Assembly: GCA_036939755.1 (NCBI GenBank)
Contig: JALLAZ010000052.1
Location: forward strand, 1-27,411
Source of the DNA: Stephanodiscus triporus
Lineage: Eukaryota > Bacillariophyta > Thalassiosirophyceae > Thalassiosirales > Thalassiosiraceae
Reading direction: 5' to 3'
DNA length: 27,411 nt
Under the pieces are notes generated by a model. That model had not been told where the DNA came from, ran no database searches, and worked only from the letters and a program-made list of their open reading frames with translations. Within the stretch, counting starts at the first letter, position 1. Each line of letters opens with the position of its first letter. Shown here in pieces: positions 9,601 to 18,556 of the stretch. A program made the translations under genes and the position numbers.

Positions 9601-11157
9601 TTGCCTCATTCTCGACGTCGACGGTTATTTCTTTCCCGTCGCTGTCGGTGAAGGTGAATTCTCTCTCCAACGACATCGCGTTCGAGACGTCCGATGATCT
9701 CCTACCCTTTACGTCTTCCCTCCGCTGGAGGTATCTGAAGTAATCCGCGACCTTCATGCTGTACCATCCCTCGTTCTCCCTCGGCTGCTGCTGCTGCTGC
9801 TTCCCCCCCCCCCCCCTCCCGGACTAGGGATCGTTTCGAACGATCGGAACTTGTGATGATACTCCGACCCGATGCACCCCTCGATGTACTCCCTCGTCCA
9901 GTACGCGTCGTTGACAGCGTCGGCGAGGCCCTCCGAAATCACCGTCAGGTCGTCCCTCTCCATCATCTCGAGGAGGAATATCTCGTCATCGCGATCGAGT
10001 CGAACGACGACGTTTTCGTTCGCACCGTTCCCCCCGCGTCGACGTCCTGGACATCGAAAGTTCGCGAGGAGCACACGCGACTCTGCGTCGAAGGACCACT
10101 CGCAGCATCCCGTTTCCGGCAGACGCGGCACCGGAGGCGGCGGGGGTATGGGCATGAGTTCCTCCGGCGGGATCGGACGCGGGGGGGAGAAGCGATCGTC
10201 GAAGTGCGAGGGGTGTCGTTGGACGATGCCCCCTCCGTCATCATCGTCCCGCAGCGACGTAAGTTTCACTAACGAATCCGCGGGGAAGGCGGGATTGTGG
10301 ATCCGCCACGCCGACTCCTCCTCGTAGTAGTACTCCTCCTTCTTTTCCTCGCCCACGCGGGACGACGGGAGAGGGACGGGGACGACCATCCGCGCATCGC
10401 TGGCGGCGGCGGCGGCGTCGGACGAAGAAGAAGACGACGACGACGACGACGCCCGTCCCTCGTTGTTCGCACGCGCCGCCGCCGCGGTCGTCGCCGCCGA
10501 CGCGCGCGCCCCTCCCGATACCCTCGGTCGCTTGGCCTTCGGAAGCGGGATGCGGGGGGCCTCGGGACCGTCGTCGTCTCCCCCCGCGTCGTTCGTCGTG
10601 GTCGTCGTCGTATTCGCATTCGTCGTCGCGTCGTCGTCGTCGTCGTCGTTGTTGTTCCCCCCCCACGTCCGACGATGATCGGACGACGACGAAATCGTCG
10701 TCGTCGTCGTCGGGGGCGGCGGCGGCGACAAAGACGACATCGGCGGGGAATGGGGGAATCCCGACGTCATCGCATCGGCCGTCGAAGTCGCCGAGGTGGA
10801 GACGAGATTCGTCGCGGTCGTGGTGGTGGCCGACTTGGCGACGTCGGCCCACGCCGCCAACGACGTCGTCGTCGTCGTCGTCGACGACGACGACGACTTA
10901 TGTGGCGGAGGACCCCAGCGCGAGCGTCGCAGCGCGGGGGACGGGACGACGTCCGTCGTCGTCGACGTCGGGGGGACGTCGACGACGTCCCCGGCGGGCG
11001 GGGGGGGGGGCGGCGCGACGTCGACGCAGTCCGTCGACGAGGGAGGACGAGCGAGACCGAGGAGGAAGACCGCAGCCGAGTAGCGCTCGGGATCGACGAG
11101 GAGAGCGTCGTGCGACGCTGGCGGCGCCGCCGTAGTCGGAGCAGCGGGCGGCTCCAT
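6679..11157 (-). CDS. JmjC-domain dioxygenase with Cys-rich cluster, zinc finger and Tudor-like end
   Basis: Seven exons, read on minus: 11157-9599, 9464-9351, 9272-9186, 9084-8926, 8841-8786, 8691-8104, 7999-6679. All introns are GT-AG and all phases agree. The JmjC cupin core is spread over exons 1-6: an MKVADYFRYLQRR segment, GPNLYLTPP, the iron-binding FHQDGH (His and Asp codons at about 9200 and 9194), DSGH, and the distal metal His in QVVHINKGRLHAFRK (about 8648). Exon 7 adds a Cys-rich metal-binding region (CKIC, CDGC, CSGCH, CPCK, CSFC, CSCRCH), a C2H2-like finger (CKKC...HMRRC) and a Tudor-knot-like end (YVKCNKGQEWLATLIRPREKG). Such proteins are Fe(II)/2-oxoglutarate histone demethylases or hydroxylases in the nucleus; the substrate is not visible. 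Exon 1 is low-complexity (Ser, Thr, Pro, Asp) and has a frame break at 9802-9815, where 14 Cs (plus strand) leave the two coherent frames one base out of step. With that one-base change the protein is about 1,294 residues. Confidence 0.85.
9485..9513. repeat. (GT)n followed by a G17 run inside JmjC intron 1
   Basis: A short GT repeat ends in 17 consecutive G (9497-9513). It lies in the first intron of the JmjC gene (9465-9598), close to its acceptor; on the transcript it is a C-run serving as pyrimidine tract. Confidence 0.7.
9802..9815. repeat. C14 homopolymer at a reading-frame break
   Basis: Fourteen consecutive C on the plus strand. Upstream of it (minus strand) the JmjC exon 1 reads into a Gly tract and then an in-frame stop at 9754; in the neighbouring frame the sequence continues as a Gln run, PRENEGWYS and then MKVADYF, which belongs to the same domain. 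A 12 or 15 base run would keep one frame throughout. Confidence 0.8.
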
Positions 11158-11615
11158 TTTTTTTATGTTTGTCGTCTTCCCTGTGGTGGGGGGTCTTTTT
11201 ATTTGTGTAGGAGTAGATATTTTTTCGGCGGAAAACCCCGACCCCCGCTCTCGCCTCTTGTTTGAAGGGATATAATATATATAATCGATGTCCCCGGGGG
11301 AAGTCTCGCCACCTTCCTCTTCGAATTCGAGAGAGCGTCCAAAGATGCGGCGGCAATCAATGGGCGGGGGGACGGACAACTTGGTATTTAATTGCGGAGG
11401 ACGCTGGCCAAAAACAAAAAACAAAACGGAAAATTCATCCCAACGAACTACGTACAATACCTCCTTACCATAAGTACCATACGTATTTTAAGTATCGTAA
11501 CAGCTACAGGGAAAAAAGAATATGGTCTGTCCACTCTTCATGAAAACAACAACAACAAGAACAACAAAAACCAAACCACCCCACCACCCTCCCTCGCGGC
11601 AACGGCCAAATTACC
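11158..11615. promoter_or_regulatory. Intergenic region between divergent JmjC and SYS1 genes
   Basis: 458 bp between two divergent starts. An AT-rich TATA-like block at about 11271-11285 lies about 115 bp upstream of the JmjC ATG. The SYS1 side has A/C-rich sequence (about 11540-11590), which is common in 5' leaders. No gene fits here; short open frames lack any family resemblance. Confidence 0.35.
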
Positions 11616-12461
11616 ATGGCTATCCAACGATCGAACATCATCGCCGCCAACATCAACGGCACCACCACACCATCATCGTCATCATCATCCTCATCCTCGA
11701 ACAACAACGGCGTCGGAACCGTATCGTCATCGTCCTCGCATCGCTCCAACGGCTCGGGCCTCGCGGGACCGCCGATGTCGCAACAACAACAACATCAACA
11801 ACAATCGTTCAATCCCAAGCTAATATTGTCGCAGATACTGTGCCTCCAATGCTTCCATTACCTCGTCCTCGGGTGTATATTTCAGATGAATCACGTCTTA
11901 TTCGCAACGTCGGTCACGATCGATCGTATATTCACCGACGAGTATCTGGACGTGTGGAGCGCGTTGGGTTGGATCGACAACGCCGCGGTATTGACGTCGA
12001 GTTTCGTCGGGTGAGTTCGTTCTTGTTTTTGTTTTGTTTTGTTTTGTTTTGTTTTGTCATTCTTGTTATCGAATATTATCATCATCATCATTCCCGACGA
12101 CGACGGACGATGTCCGGGGAGAGTCGGAAGCCCCGAATATATAATACTATGCACATCGACGGGATATTTCTCACATTTTTTATTGCCTCGCGGGGATCGT
12201 TCGTTTCGTGTTCGCTCCTACTCCTCCTTCCTCAGGTCGTTGCTCCTGGCGGTGATCGTCGAGAAATCGAAGAAATGCCTCGATTTCTCGGTGACGTTGT
12301 TCGTGATACACGTCGTGCTTTGCTCGGTCTACTCCCGTGGATTGCCAGCGACGTGGGATTGGTGGATAGTTCACTTCGCGGGCATGATCATGATGGTGGT
12401 ATTGGGGGAGTACTTCTGCTCGAAGAGGGAGCTTAGCGATATACCGTTGTTGGTGCTGTGA
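11616..12461 (+). CDS. SYS1: SYS1 homologue, Golgi integral membrane protein
   Basis: Exons 11616-12010 and 12236-12461; intron 12011-12235 (225 bp, GTGAGT...CTCAG) joins codons cleanly, giving 206 residues. After a variable Ser/Asn/Gln-rich leader of about 65 residues comes FNPKLILSQILCLQCFHYLVLG, matching the start of SYS1 (DPLLILSQIV...). Further SYS1 landmarks are the IFTDEYLDV segment, EKSKKCLDFSVTLFVIHVV, WDWWIVHFAGMIMMVVLGEYFC and the ending KRELSDIPL, which parallels TELKEIPL of animal SYS1. Four hydrophobic helices are visible, as usual. SYS1 recruits the small GTPase ARFRP1/Arl3 to trans-Golgi membranes. The N-terminal extension is longer than in animals or yeast and low in complexity. 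Confidence 0.93.
12026..12056. repeat. (TTTTG)n repeat in the SYS1 intron
   Basis: About six units of TTTTG lie a few bases after the 5' splice donor of the SYS1 intron. On the transcript it is a G/U-only tract. No coding meaning. Confidence 0.8.
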
Positions 12462-12824
12462 CGAAAAAAATCGCGATAAGTACATGGTGTTTTTCGGTCG
12501 AAGAAAGAAAAAAAAACACACACACACACACACACACACACGCGCGCGAGTGGGAGGTGGTACGCCCGAACGATGCAATCTCGTCTCCATTGATGGGTGG
12601 GCACGGGAATTGGGAGGGGGGGGAGGGGCGGATTTTTGCCAATGGGGCGACTCCGACATCTCTTCGGACGGCCGCATCTAGTTTTTGTCGTGCGGGATCG
12701 TGGCGGCGCCGAGAATATGATTATGCTCTTCCTCGAGAGAGAGAGAGAGGGTGAGAGATGACGAGACACGGCGTGCTCCTCCAGAATAGATATCCCTACT
12801 AATAACACACGAGTACAACTGTCA
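12462..12824. other. Intergenic stretch between convergent genes with simple repeats
   Basis: Contains a (CA)n run of about 24 bases followed directly by (CG)4 at 12516-12548, a G-rich stretch near 12610-12630 and a GA repeat near 12735-12753. No gene is supported: frames here are just the CA, CG and GA repeats read in various frames. It serves as the 3' flanks of SYS1 and the plastid-protein gene. Confidence 0.6.
12516..12548. repeat. (CA)n(CG)n alternating purine-pyrimidine tract
   Basis: About 12 CA units run straight into four CG units. Such strictly alternating sequence can adopt left-handed Z-DNA under torsion (known for CG and CA repeats). It lies just past the end of SYS1. Confidence 0.85.
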
Positions 12825-15464
12825 TTATGCCTTAATATCAGCGTAATCGCTCATCCTGTAGCTGTAACGAGAATCGTCACTGATCAGGTACCTCACCCTC
12901 TCGACGAGGTAGTCGAGTTGCTCATCGTCCACCTCGCTTGGTCCCGTCCACAATTTGGAATTGATAAAGGCCTGCCGCTTGCTGTGGAGCAGGTCGATCT
13001 CGTACGACTCCAGCCACACCTCGAAAACGTTATCCTCCTTCCTCGCGTGTCCGAGCACCCGCGTCTCCACGACGACCGCCTTGCCGAACTCGTCCTTGAA
13101 CCTTCGCGCGATCGTCTCGGACAATTTGAGATCCTCGTCCGACGGCGTGCAGGCCACGACCAGATGACCCCGGAACGCCGCCTGCCCCTCCGGATCGTCG
13201 CGGTACTCGAATTTCTCGACGGTCGCGAACTGGTCCCGCCACTCCTGTTCCTCCTCGGAAAACTCGCGCTCGAACGCCTCGAACTCCTTCATGAACTTCT
13301 CCTCGAGGGCAGAGGACTTGTCCGACGACGACTCGCCGAAGTCTGGATCGTAGACGTTGTCCCGAGGCTCGAAGTTCTCGTCGTCGAAGAGGAGGTTGTC
13401 CGACTCCTCGTTGTATACCTCGTCCATCCAATTCTCCAACGCGAGCATCTCCCGCTCCTCGTCGTCCATCGGGGTGGTATCGAGCGTTATGATCCCCGTC
13501 TCGGCCGCGGCCTTCGTGGGGACGGCGTCGTACCCGAGGCCCCTGTAGTACCGTTCGAGCTCGCTTACGTCTGCCGACTCGACGTCGTCCCACGTCCACG
13601 CGAAGTTCCTCGCGCGCTGGTCAGCGTACCGCTCGTACACCTCCAGCTGCGGCATCCACTGCGTGAAGATGATTGGCGCCTCGGGGTTGTGCCTGAAGCT
13701 CGCGAGGATGAGGTTGGTGACGTTGAACTTCAGGTCGTACATGAGCCACATCTCCGGCTCGGGACATGCCATGGTGTTCGAATTCTCGATGACGTCGAGT
13801 ATCTCGTCCTGTGTTTCGTTGGAAAGCAACGGCCAATCCCTCTCGACGTCCATGTACGCCATGACCTGCTCCTCGCCGAAGTAGGTCTGGTTGGCAAGGC
13901 GTTCCCTCGCGGCCCTGTAGGCGGCGATCTGATCGTCGAGCTCGACCAAATCCCTCTCGGTGAAGGCCCCGTTGGTCGGATATACGAGGTTCTCGCCGTC
14001 CTCGTCGACGTCGCTCGACGGGAAGGCGTCCGCGCCGCGGTCGTCGTCGAACGTACCCGCGTCGGCGATCGCCCTCGGATCGATGATCGTTTCGCCATCG
14101 TCGTCCTCGATTAGCACGTCCATCAAATCCTCCTCGGTCAGCAACGCGTCGTCGTTCATGCCGAGGATCCTCTCCGCCTCCATCAGGTCGACGTCGTTCT
14201 CGAGCTCCGCGCGCTCGTCGTCCGTCATCCCGTCCGTGATGTACTCCATCGCGCGCCTCACCGACTCCGTCGACGTGTAGCCGCCGCCCGGCAACTTGGC
14301 GTCGAGCTCGCGCAAGCGCAATCGCTCCTCGACCTGCGACAGTATCGCGTCCCGGGCGGGGACGTAGTTCGGGTCGGCGGGGGCGTAGTCCAACAGGGAC
14401 GATGCCGGCTCCTCGAACTTCGCGTCGTAGGACGCCCAGACGTCGACCGCGTCCGCGTCCACGGGAGGCACCTCGTCGGCGGCCTCCAGCGCGATAACGC
14501 CCCCCGCGACCTCCCCCTCCTCGTCGTCGTATTCCTCCTCCTCCGATTCCACTGCGCGTCGGGATCGAAAGAAGAAAAAAAGGAGAGACGTAGGGAGGCA
14601 TATCATCATACGGTATACATGCATGAGTAAATAGAATAGAAAGGGGCACGGGGGGGGGGGGGGGGGGGGGGGGGGAGAGGCGGTGTCGTTCGGCGAAAAT
14701 CGATCATGGGAAATATATTATACAAGAGAACGAACTCGCCTTCGTCGTATTCGTACTCGATATCCTCATCGTCGTCATCGTCGTCCTCCTCGTCGTCGAT
14801 TCCGATCTCGATGTCCTCATCAATGTACGCGTCCTCCTCTGCTTTTTTTAATGTTTTCGACGGGGAGAAAAATCACGCCAACCGCGGAAAATGGGGAAAT
14901 TTGAGAGAAGCGCGTCGACGGGGGGACGAAAAAACGAAATCGACGGACGACCGCGTACGACACGACGGGGAAAAGAAAAAAAAACGCACCCTCTCCCTCC
15001 TCCGCATCTTCGCCGTATCCAGAATCGTCGTCGTCGTCGTCGTCGTCGTCGTCCTCATCCTCGTCCTCGTCGTCGTCGTCGTCCTTTCCGGCCCTCGGAC
15101 GGCCCGGCCCGGGCCTCGCGAAGAGGACGGTCGAGCGGAATGGGCGTCCGGTCGTGGCGGCCGTCGTCGTCGTCGTCGTCGGGGCGGGGCGTCGCCATCG
15201 CGGCGACGGGGTCGTCATCGACGTCGCGCATTCGCGGTAGCGATCACCGCGATGCGGCGAGAGGGATGAGCGCGGCTCGACGACGACGCGATTAGTATCG
15301 CCGCGTCGTCCGCCGACAACATTCGAGGCGGGCGGCGCGAACGATGTCGTCGACGAGGGACGGGACGCGAGGAGCGTCGTCAGGAGGAGGAGCCGCCGCA
15401 TCGATGATGACGACGACGATGACGATGAAGACGCCGTCGGAGTGGGCCGTATTGATGACCCCAT
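12825..15464 (-). CDS. Probable plastid-targeted acidic protein, function unknown
   Basis: Three exons on minus: 15464-14990, 14838-14740, 12825-14551; phases agree and give about 766 residues. Intron 1 is GT-AG (GGTGCG...GCAG). Intron 2 (14739-14552) has a GC donor (AAG|GCGAGT) with the acceptor CGCAG; no GT donor nearby gives the right phase. The N-terminus has a hydrophobic signal (MRRLLLLTTLLAS from Met22) ending in TTS|FAPP, the Phe-Ala-Pro type of cleavage site used in diatoms for entry to the four-membrane plastid. Met22 at 15401 may be the real start. A Ser/Thr/Arg-rich stretch follows, then an acidic Asp/Glu region over the exon junctions, and a conserved-looking main body (PEPEMWLMYDLKFNVTN; NPEAPIIFTQWMPQLEVYERY; then a C-terminal part with GHLVVACTPSDEDL). 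I do not recognise the family. Composition of the body is strongly acidic, with few Cys. Role unknown. Confidence 0.8.
14650..14675. repeat. G26 homopolymer inside an intron
   Basis: Twenty-six consecutive G on the plus strand, a C-run in the minus-strand transcript, inside the GC-AG intron (14552-14739) of the plastid-protein gene. The exact length is likely uncertain and polymorphic. Confidence 0.85.
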
Positions 15465-15610
15465 GATGTGGCGTGCGTTTTGGTATTTTTGCCTCGTGTT
15501 TTGACGTTGTTGTGAGTTCGGATGGTGATGGCGCGGATGCCAAGATGATGGCGACAGTGGACAGTTTAGTAAAGTTAGGTTAAAAATATTATTTACGTGC
15601 GAGGGAATTG

Positions 15611-15682
15611 GTCTAGTTCGTACAGTGGTTAGTATCTCGCATTGTGGTTGCGATGACCCGGGTTCGATTCCCGGACTGGACA
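15611..15682 (+). tRNA. tRNA-His (anticodon GTG)
   Basis: A 72-nt cloverleaf can be drawn. The acceptor stem GTCTAGT pairs with ACTGGAC (one G-U pair), discriminator A15682. The D arm holds the CAGTGGTTAGTA block typical of eukaryotic tRNA-His. The anticodon stem TCGCA/TGCGA closes the loop TTGTGGT, anticodon GTG. The T arm CCGGG/CCCGG surrounds TTCGATT. No intron and no encoded CCA. The base before the acceptor, 15610, is G, so the G at position -1 that His-tRNA synthetase needs happens to be present in the DNA, although eukaryotes usually add it with Thg1. T-runs follow at 15704. The gene lies between two protein genes, 115 bp before the TBP start. Confidence 0.95.
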
Positions 15683-15703
15683 GCTTAAATCGGTCCCAGA
15701 TTA

Positions 15704-15716
15704 TTTTTCCTTTTTT
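15704..15716 (+). terminator. RNA polymerase III terminator of tRNA-His
   Basis: T5 at 15704-15708 and T6 at 15711-15716, about 22 bases after the tRNA end. Runs of four or more T stop RNA polymerase III. Confidence 0.7.
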
Positions 15717-15797
15717 CGTTTTTTGGCTCTATCAGTAGATAGCACCACTCTAGAGAGATAGAGAGGGAAGAAGGAAGAAGTATTAGTACGAGCAACC

Positions 15798-17038
15798 ATG
15801 GCAAACAGCACAACAATAGCAGCCGCGGCGGCACAGTCGCAGACACAGGATGGGCAACAGGGCGCGCTAAGTTTGGCGCAGCACACTCCGAGTCTCGTAA
15901 GTTGTGTTTCGAATGAACATGTTAAATCGTCCATCTTAGTCGGGTTGTCCGACGAGAAGGTTTCGACCATTTTCACACCAACGGCACACATCCTCTCGGG
16001 CCATCTAGAGAGGACGCTTTGAGCACTCATCTTGACCATCGCGATTGATTCCTCACATCTCTGGCGTAATGCCCCTCCTTTCCTTTTGTTTTTCGCAGGC
16101 GGGGTCCGTGTTGGAATGTCCCGATGGTTTCGGAGGTTCGCTTTTGATTCGCTTACAGAACATGTCGGCCACTGGTATGTCCCCCCCCCCCACGCGCCCC
16201 CAATGACAGTGTTATCGTACCCCTCGTTCAAATTTCTCGATATCATTACTTTCTCCATCTCCACCCCTCCCCCCCCCACCCGCCGCCGCATCGATATCCC
16301 CTCGATAAAATATCAGCCGACCTGGGAGTGCGTCTCGACCTGAAGCAGATCGCCCTCCGATGTCGTAACACCGAGTTCAACCCCCGTCGCTTCGCGGCCG
16401 TGATCATGCGCCTGCGCGAGCCGAGGGCGACCGCGCTGATCTTCGCCTCGGGGAAGCTCGTGATCACCGGCACTAGGAGCAGTCACAATTCGAGCCTCGC
16501 GACGAAGAAGGTCGCGTACGTCCTCGAGCGCGTGGGATTCCGTCCGTCGAGTTACATCAACTTCAAGGTCCAGAACATCGTTGGCACGGTCGACGTCGGC
16601 TTCCCGGTGAGGTTGGAGGGCGTGGCCTTCGCCCACCCGACTCACTCGTCGTACGAGCCGGAATTGTTCCCCGGGCTGATATACAGGCTCGTGCAGCCGA
16701 AGGTCGTGCTCTTGATATTCGTCAGCGGGAAGGTCGTTATCACTGGCGCGAAGACGGAGGAGCAGCTGGTCGAGGGATTGAGGAGGGTATTTCCCATCAT
16801 GTTGGAATTCAGGAAGATGAGCGTTTCCAGTTTGCCGGGAGGAGGGACGACGGCCGTAGCGAAGGACGACGTGGGAGATGAGGCAGCGTCGTCGGGCGGC
16901 GGCGGCGCCGAAGAGGAAGCGGTCGTGCCGTCCCTGCCCCCGACGGGGGGGGGAAAGGGGAAGGGAGGGATAGGGAAGGGGGCGCCGCGCGTCAGGAGGG
17001 GGAAAGATTTGCAGAACGTGGCTCAGAATTCGACGTAG
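15798..17038 (+). CDS. TBP: TATA-binding protein (TBP) with C-terminal extension
   Basis: Exons 15798-15896, 16099-16174, 16317-17038; introns of 202 and 142 bp, both GT-AG, phases 0 and 1, giving 298 residues. After a short Ala/Gln-rich leader the core (about residues 52-226) has the two direct repeats of TBP: LQNMSATADLGVRLDLK...IALRCRNTEFNPRRFAAVIMR and FKVQNIVGTVDVGFPVRL...SSYEPELFPGLIYR. The four phenylalanines that kink DNA are present (F84, F101, F176, F193, each pair 17 apart). TBP nucleates initiation by all three nuclear RNA polymerases. The odd feature is about 72 residues after the core (FRKM), Gly/Ser/Glu-rich then Lys/Gly/Arg-rich; most TBPs stop within a few residues of this point. 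The second half of the first repeat (SSHNSSLATKKVAYVL) differs from animal TBP more than the rest. Confidence 0.97.
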
Positions 17039-17610
17039 TAAGTAAAAAACGAGCGATGCGATCCGTGGTACTTATACCCCTCTCGTCGTCGAAAACGATA
17101 TGCCAAGAATGCGGCCATTCATTCAAATTCATATATCAATCCACGCGAATCATTATTTCTTCTGAAAAAGTACGTAGGTATATAGAGTTATGTCGCTTGG
17201 ACGAAAAGCCCTTCCCGATGGCCGTGGAAGGCAGTGTGGATGTTCTAACGTTTTTTGCGAAGCACCCTACCCCCCCCCCCCCACCCTCCCCCCTTGAGAT
17301 ATCGTGCATTTCGTATTTCGTTCATCCTCGTGTAATATAGTGAATTCACTCCCTTTTCCTACATGCGAAAGGCGAGAAACTCTATACATGAAAAACGAGA
17401 GAGTTCTCTTCCCTAATGTTCTCCGTCCACCAACCACGATGAGATGCACTAAGAACCTCGACGCCACCCCGAAGCTCTTTCTCTCCCCCCCCCCACGTCG
17501 CAGAACATTCTCGCCATCATTTTCGCCATGGCCGCCTCCTCCCCCCCCTCCCCCCCCCCGCATACTCCACTTCGCCTATCATATTCGTTATTATATTATA
17601 TTATATTATA
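17039..17610. other. Intergenic stretch between convergent TBP and COX17
   Basis: About 570 bp holding the 3' flanks of two convergent genes. It has C-runs (17271-17282, and several near 17490-17560) and a TATTA repeat just before the COX17 stop (about 17589-17610), which may belong to its 3' UTR on minus. Short open frames run through the C-rich parts and have no family resemblance. No RNA gene seen. Confidence 0.55.
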
Positions 17611-17877
17611 TCATTTGACGTCGAATCCCTCCCCGCGCAGGCACTCCTTGTGCAATTCGATCAGGCGCTTGCAATTCTCGTCGTCCTCGCCGTTATTCAG
17701 CACGCAGGCGTCGCGCGCCCGTTTCGTTTCCGGACAGCAGCAGCATATCCTCTTCCCGGACTTGATCCCGACCTTCTGTTGGCCCTTCTCCTTCTCCTTC
17801 TCGACGACGACGACGGCGGGCGACGACGACGACGACGACGACGGGGGGGGGGACGGAGTCGACGACAAGTTTCCCAT
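17611..17877 (-). CDS. COX17: COX17, copper chaperone for cytochrome c oxidase
   Basis: Single-exon protein of 88 residues from ATG 17877. The C-terminal half has everything expected: a Cys cluster C45-C48 with the CCxC copper site before [10 protein letters not shown], and twin CX9C motifs (C48-C58 and C69-C79, the second as [12 protein letters not shown]). COX17 carries Cu(I) in the mitochondrial intermembrane space and passes it to SCO1 and COX11. The twin CX9C fold is formed by the MIA40 pathway, so no cleaved presequence is needed, and none is seen. Instead there is a Ser/Pro/Val/Lys-rich leader of about 40 residues. It begins MGNLSS, which fits the N-myristoylation pattern (Gly2, Ser6). 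The usual Ala between the copper Cys residues is replaced by Cys, so four Cys stand in a row. Divergent from ADAT1, 272 bp between the starts. Confidence 0.95.
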   Translation of the reverse strand: MGNLSSTPSPPPSSSSSSSPAVVVVEKEKEKGQQKVGIKSGKRICCCCPETKRARDACVLNNGEDDENCKRLIELHKECLRGEGFDVK

Positions 17878-18149
17878 TTTGGGGTGTGTGTTGCGAAGTG
17901 GGTATCGTATGTGTTGTTGAGCAATTGGAAAAAAAAACGAGAGTGTGCGTGCGTGCCCGGCCCGTCGTCGGAGGTTTTTTGCCCCGGCTGTGAGGTGACA
18001 GACAGACGGATAAGCTCCGTACGAGAGGATTTCCGATTTTCTGCTTGCAAAACTCCGCCGAAGAAGAACTGGATGGGTGGGGGTTGTTGTGGTTGTCGAA
18101 CAAGACGGCGGGAAGTAAAAAAAAAAATAATAATAATACATCACTATCA
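17878..18149. promoter_or_regulatory. Shared intergenic region of divergent COX17 and ADAT1
   Basis: 272 bp between ATG 17877 (minus) and ATG 18150 (plus). It includes A-runs near 17929 and 18118 and an AAT repeat just before the ADAT1 start. No clear TATA box. Called from arrangement only. Confidence 0.35.
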
Positions 18150-18524
18150 ATGATGCAACGTCGGACGACGACGGGACAACAAGTAGTAGTAGTACACGCG
18201 AACGGATCCGTCCGACACGCCGAGAAACGTCGATCCGGATCGTGTCAGTTCGCCAATCGCATCGCCCGCGCGTCCCTCGACGCGTACGACATGTCCGTGC
18301 CTACGTCGTATCGCGACGAGCGTCGTTCGGGAACGTGCGTCGCGTCGATCGTCGCCCATATCCGCGACGATCGCGACTGCCGCGGTCGGGGGTCGTCGTC
18401 GTCGTCGACGGCGGGGGCGGCGGGGGCGGCGGGACGTGGCATCGGTCGATTGCAGGTGATGGGACTCGGCGTGGGGACGAAGTTCCTATCGGACGCGATC
18501 CTGCGCGAGGGGGAAAGGGAGGAG

Positions 18525-18556
<32 letters not shown>

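Noticed and set aside
10297..11265. Plus-strand open frame of 322 codons opposite JmjC exon 1
   Set aside because: Poly-Arg shadow of Ser/Thr/Asp tracts made of GTC/GAC repeats.
12918..14114. Plus-strand open frame of 398 codons opposite the plastid-protein gene
   Set aside because: Leu/Val/Arg-rich shadow of an acidic protein; no start context or family signal.
13621..14649. Second minus-strand frame of 342 codons inside the plastid-protein gene
   Set aside because: Almost only Arg, Gly and Asp; frame-shifted shadow of the main exon.
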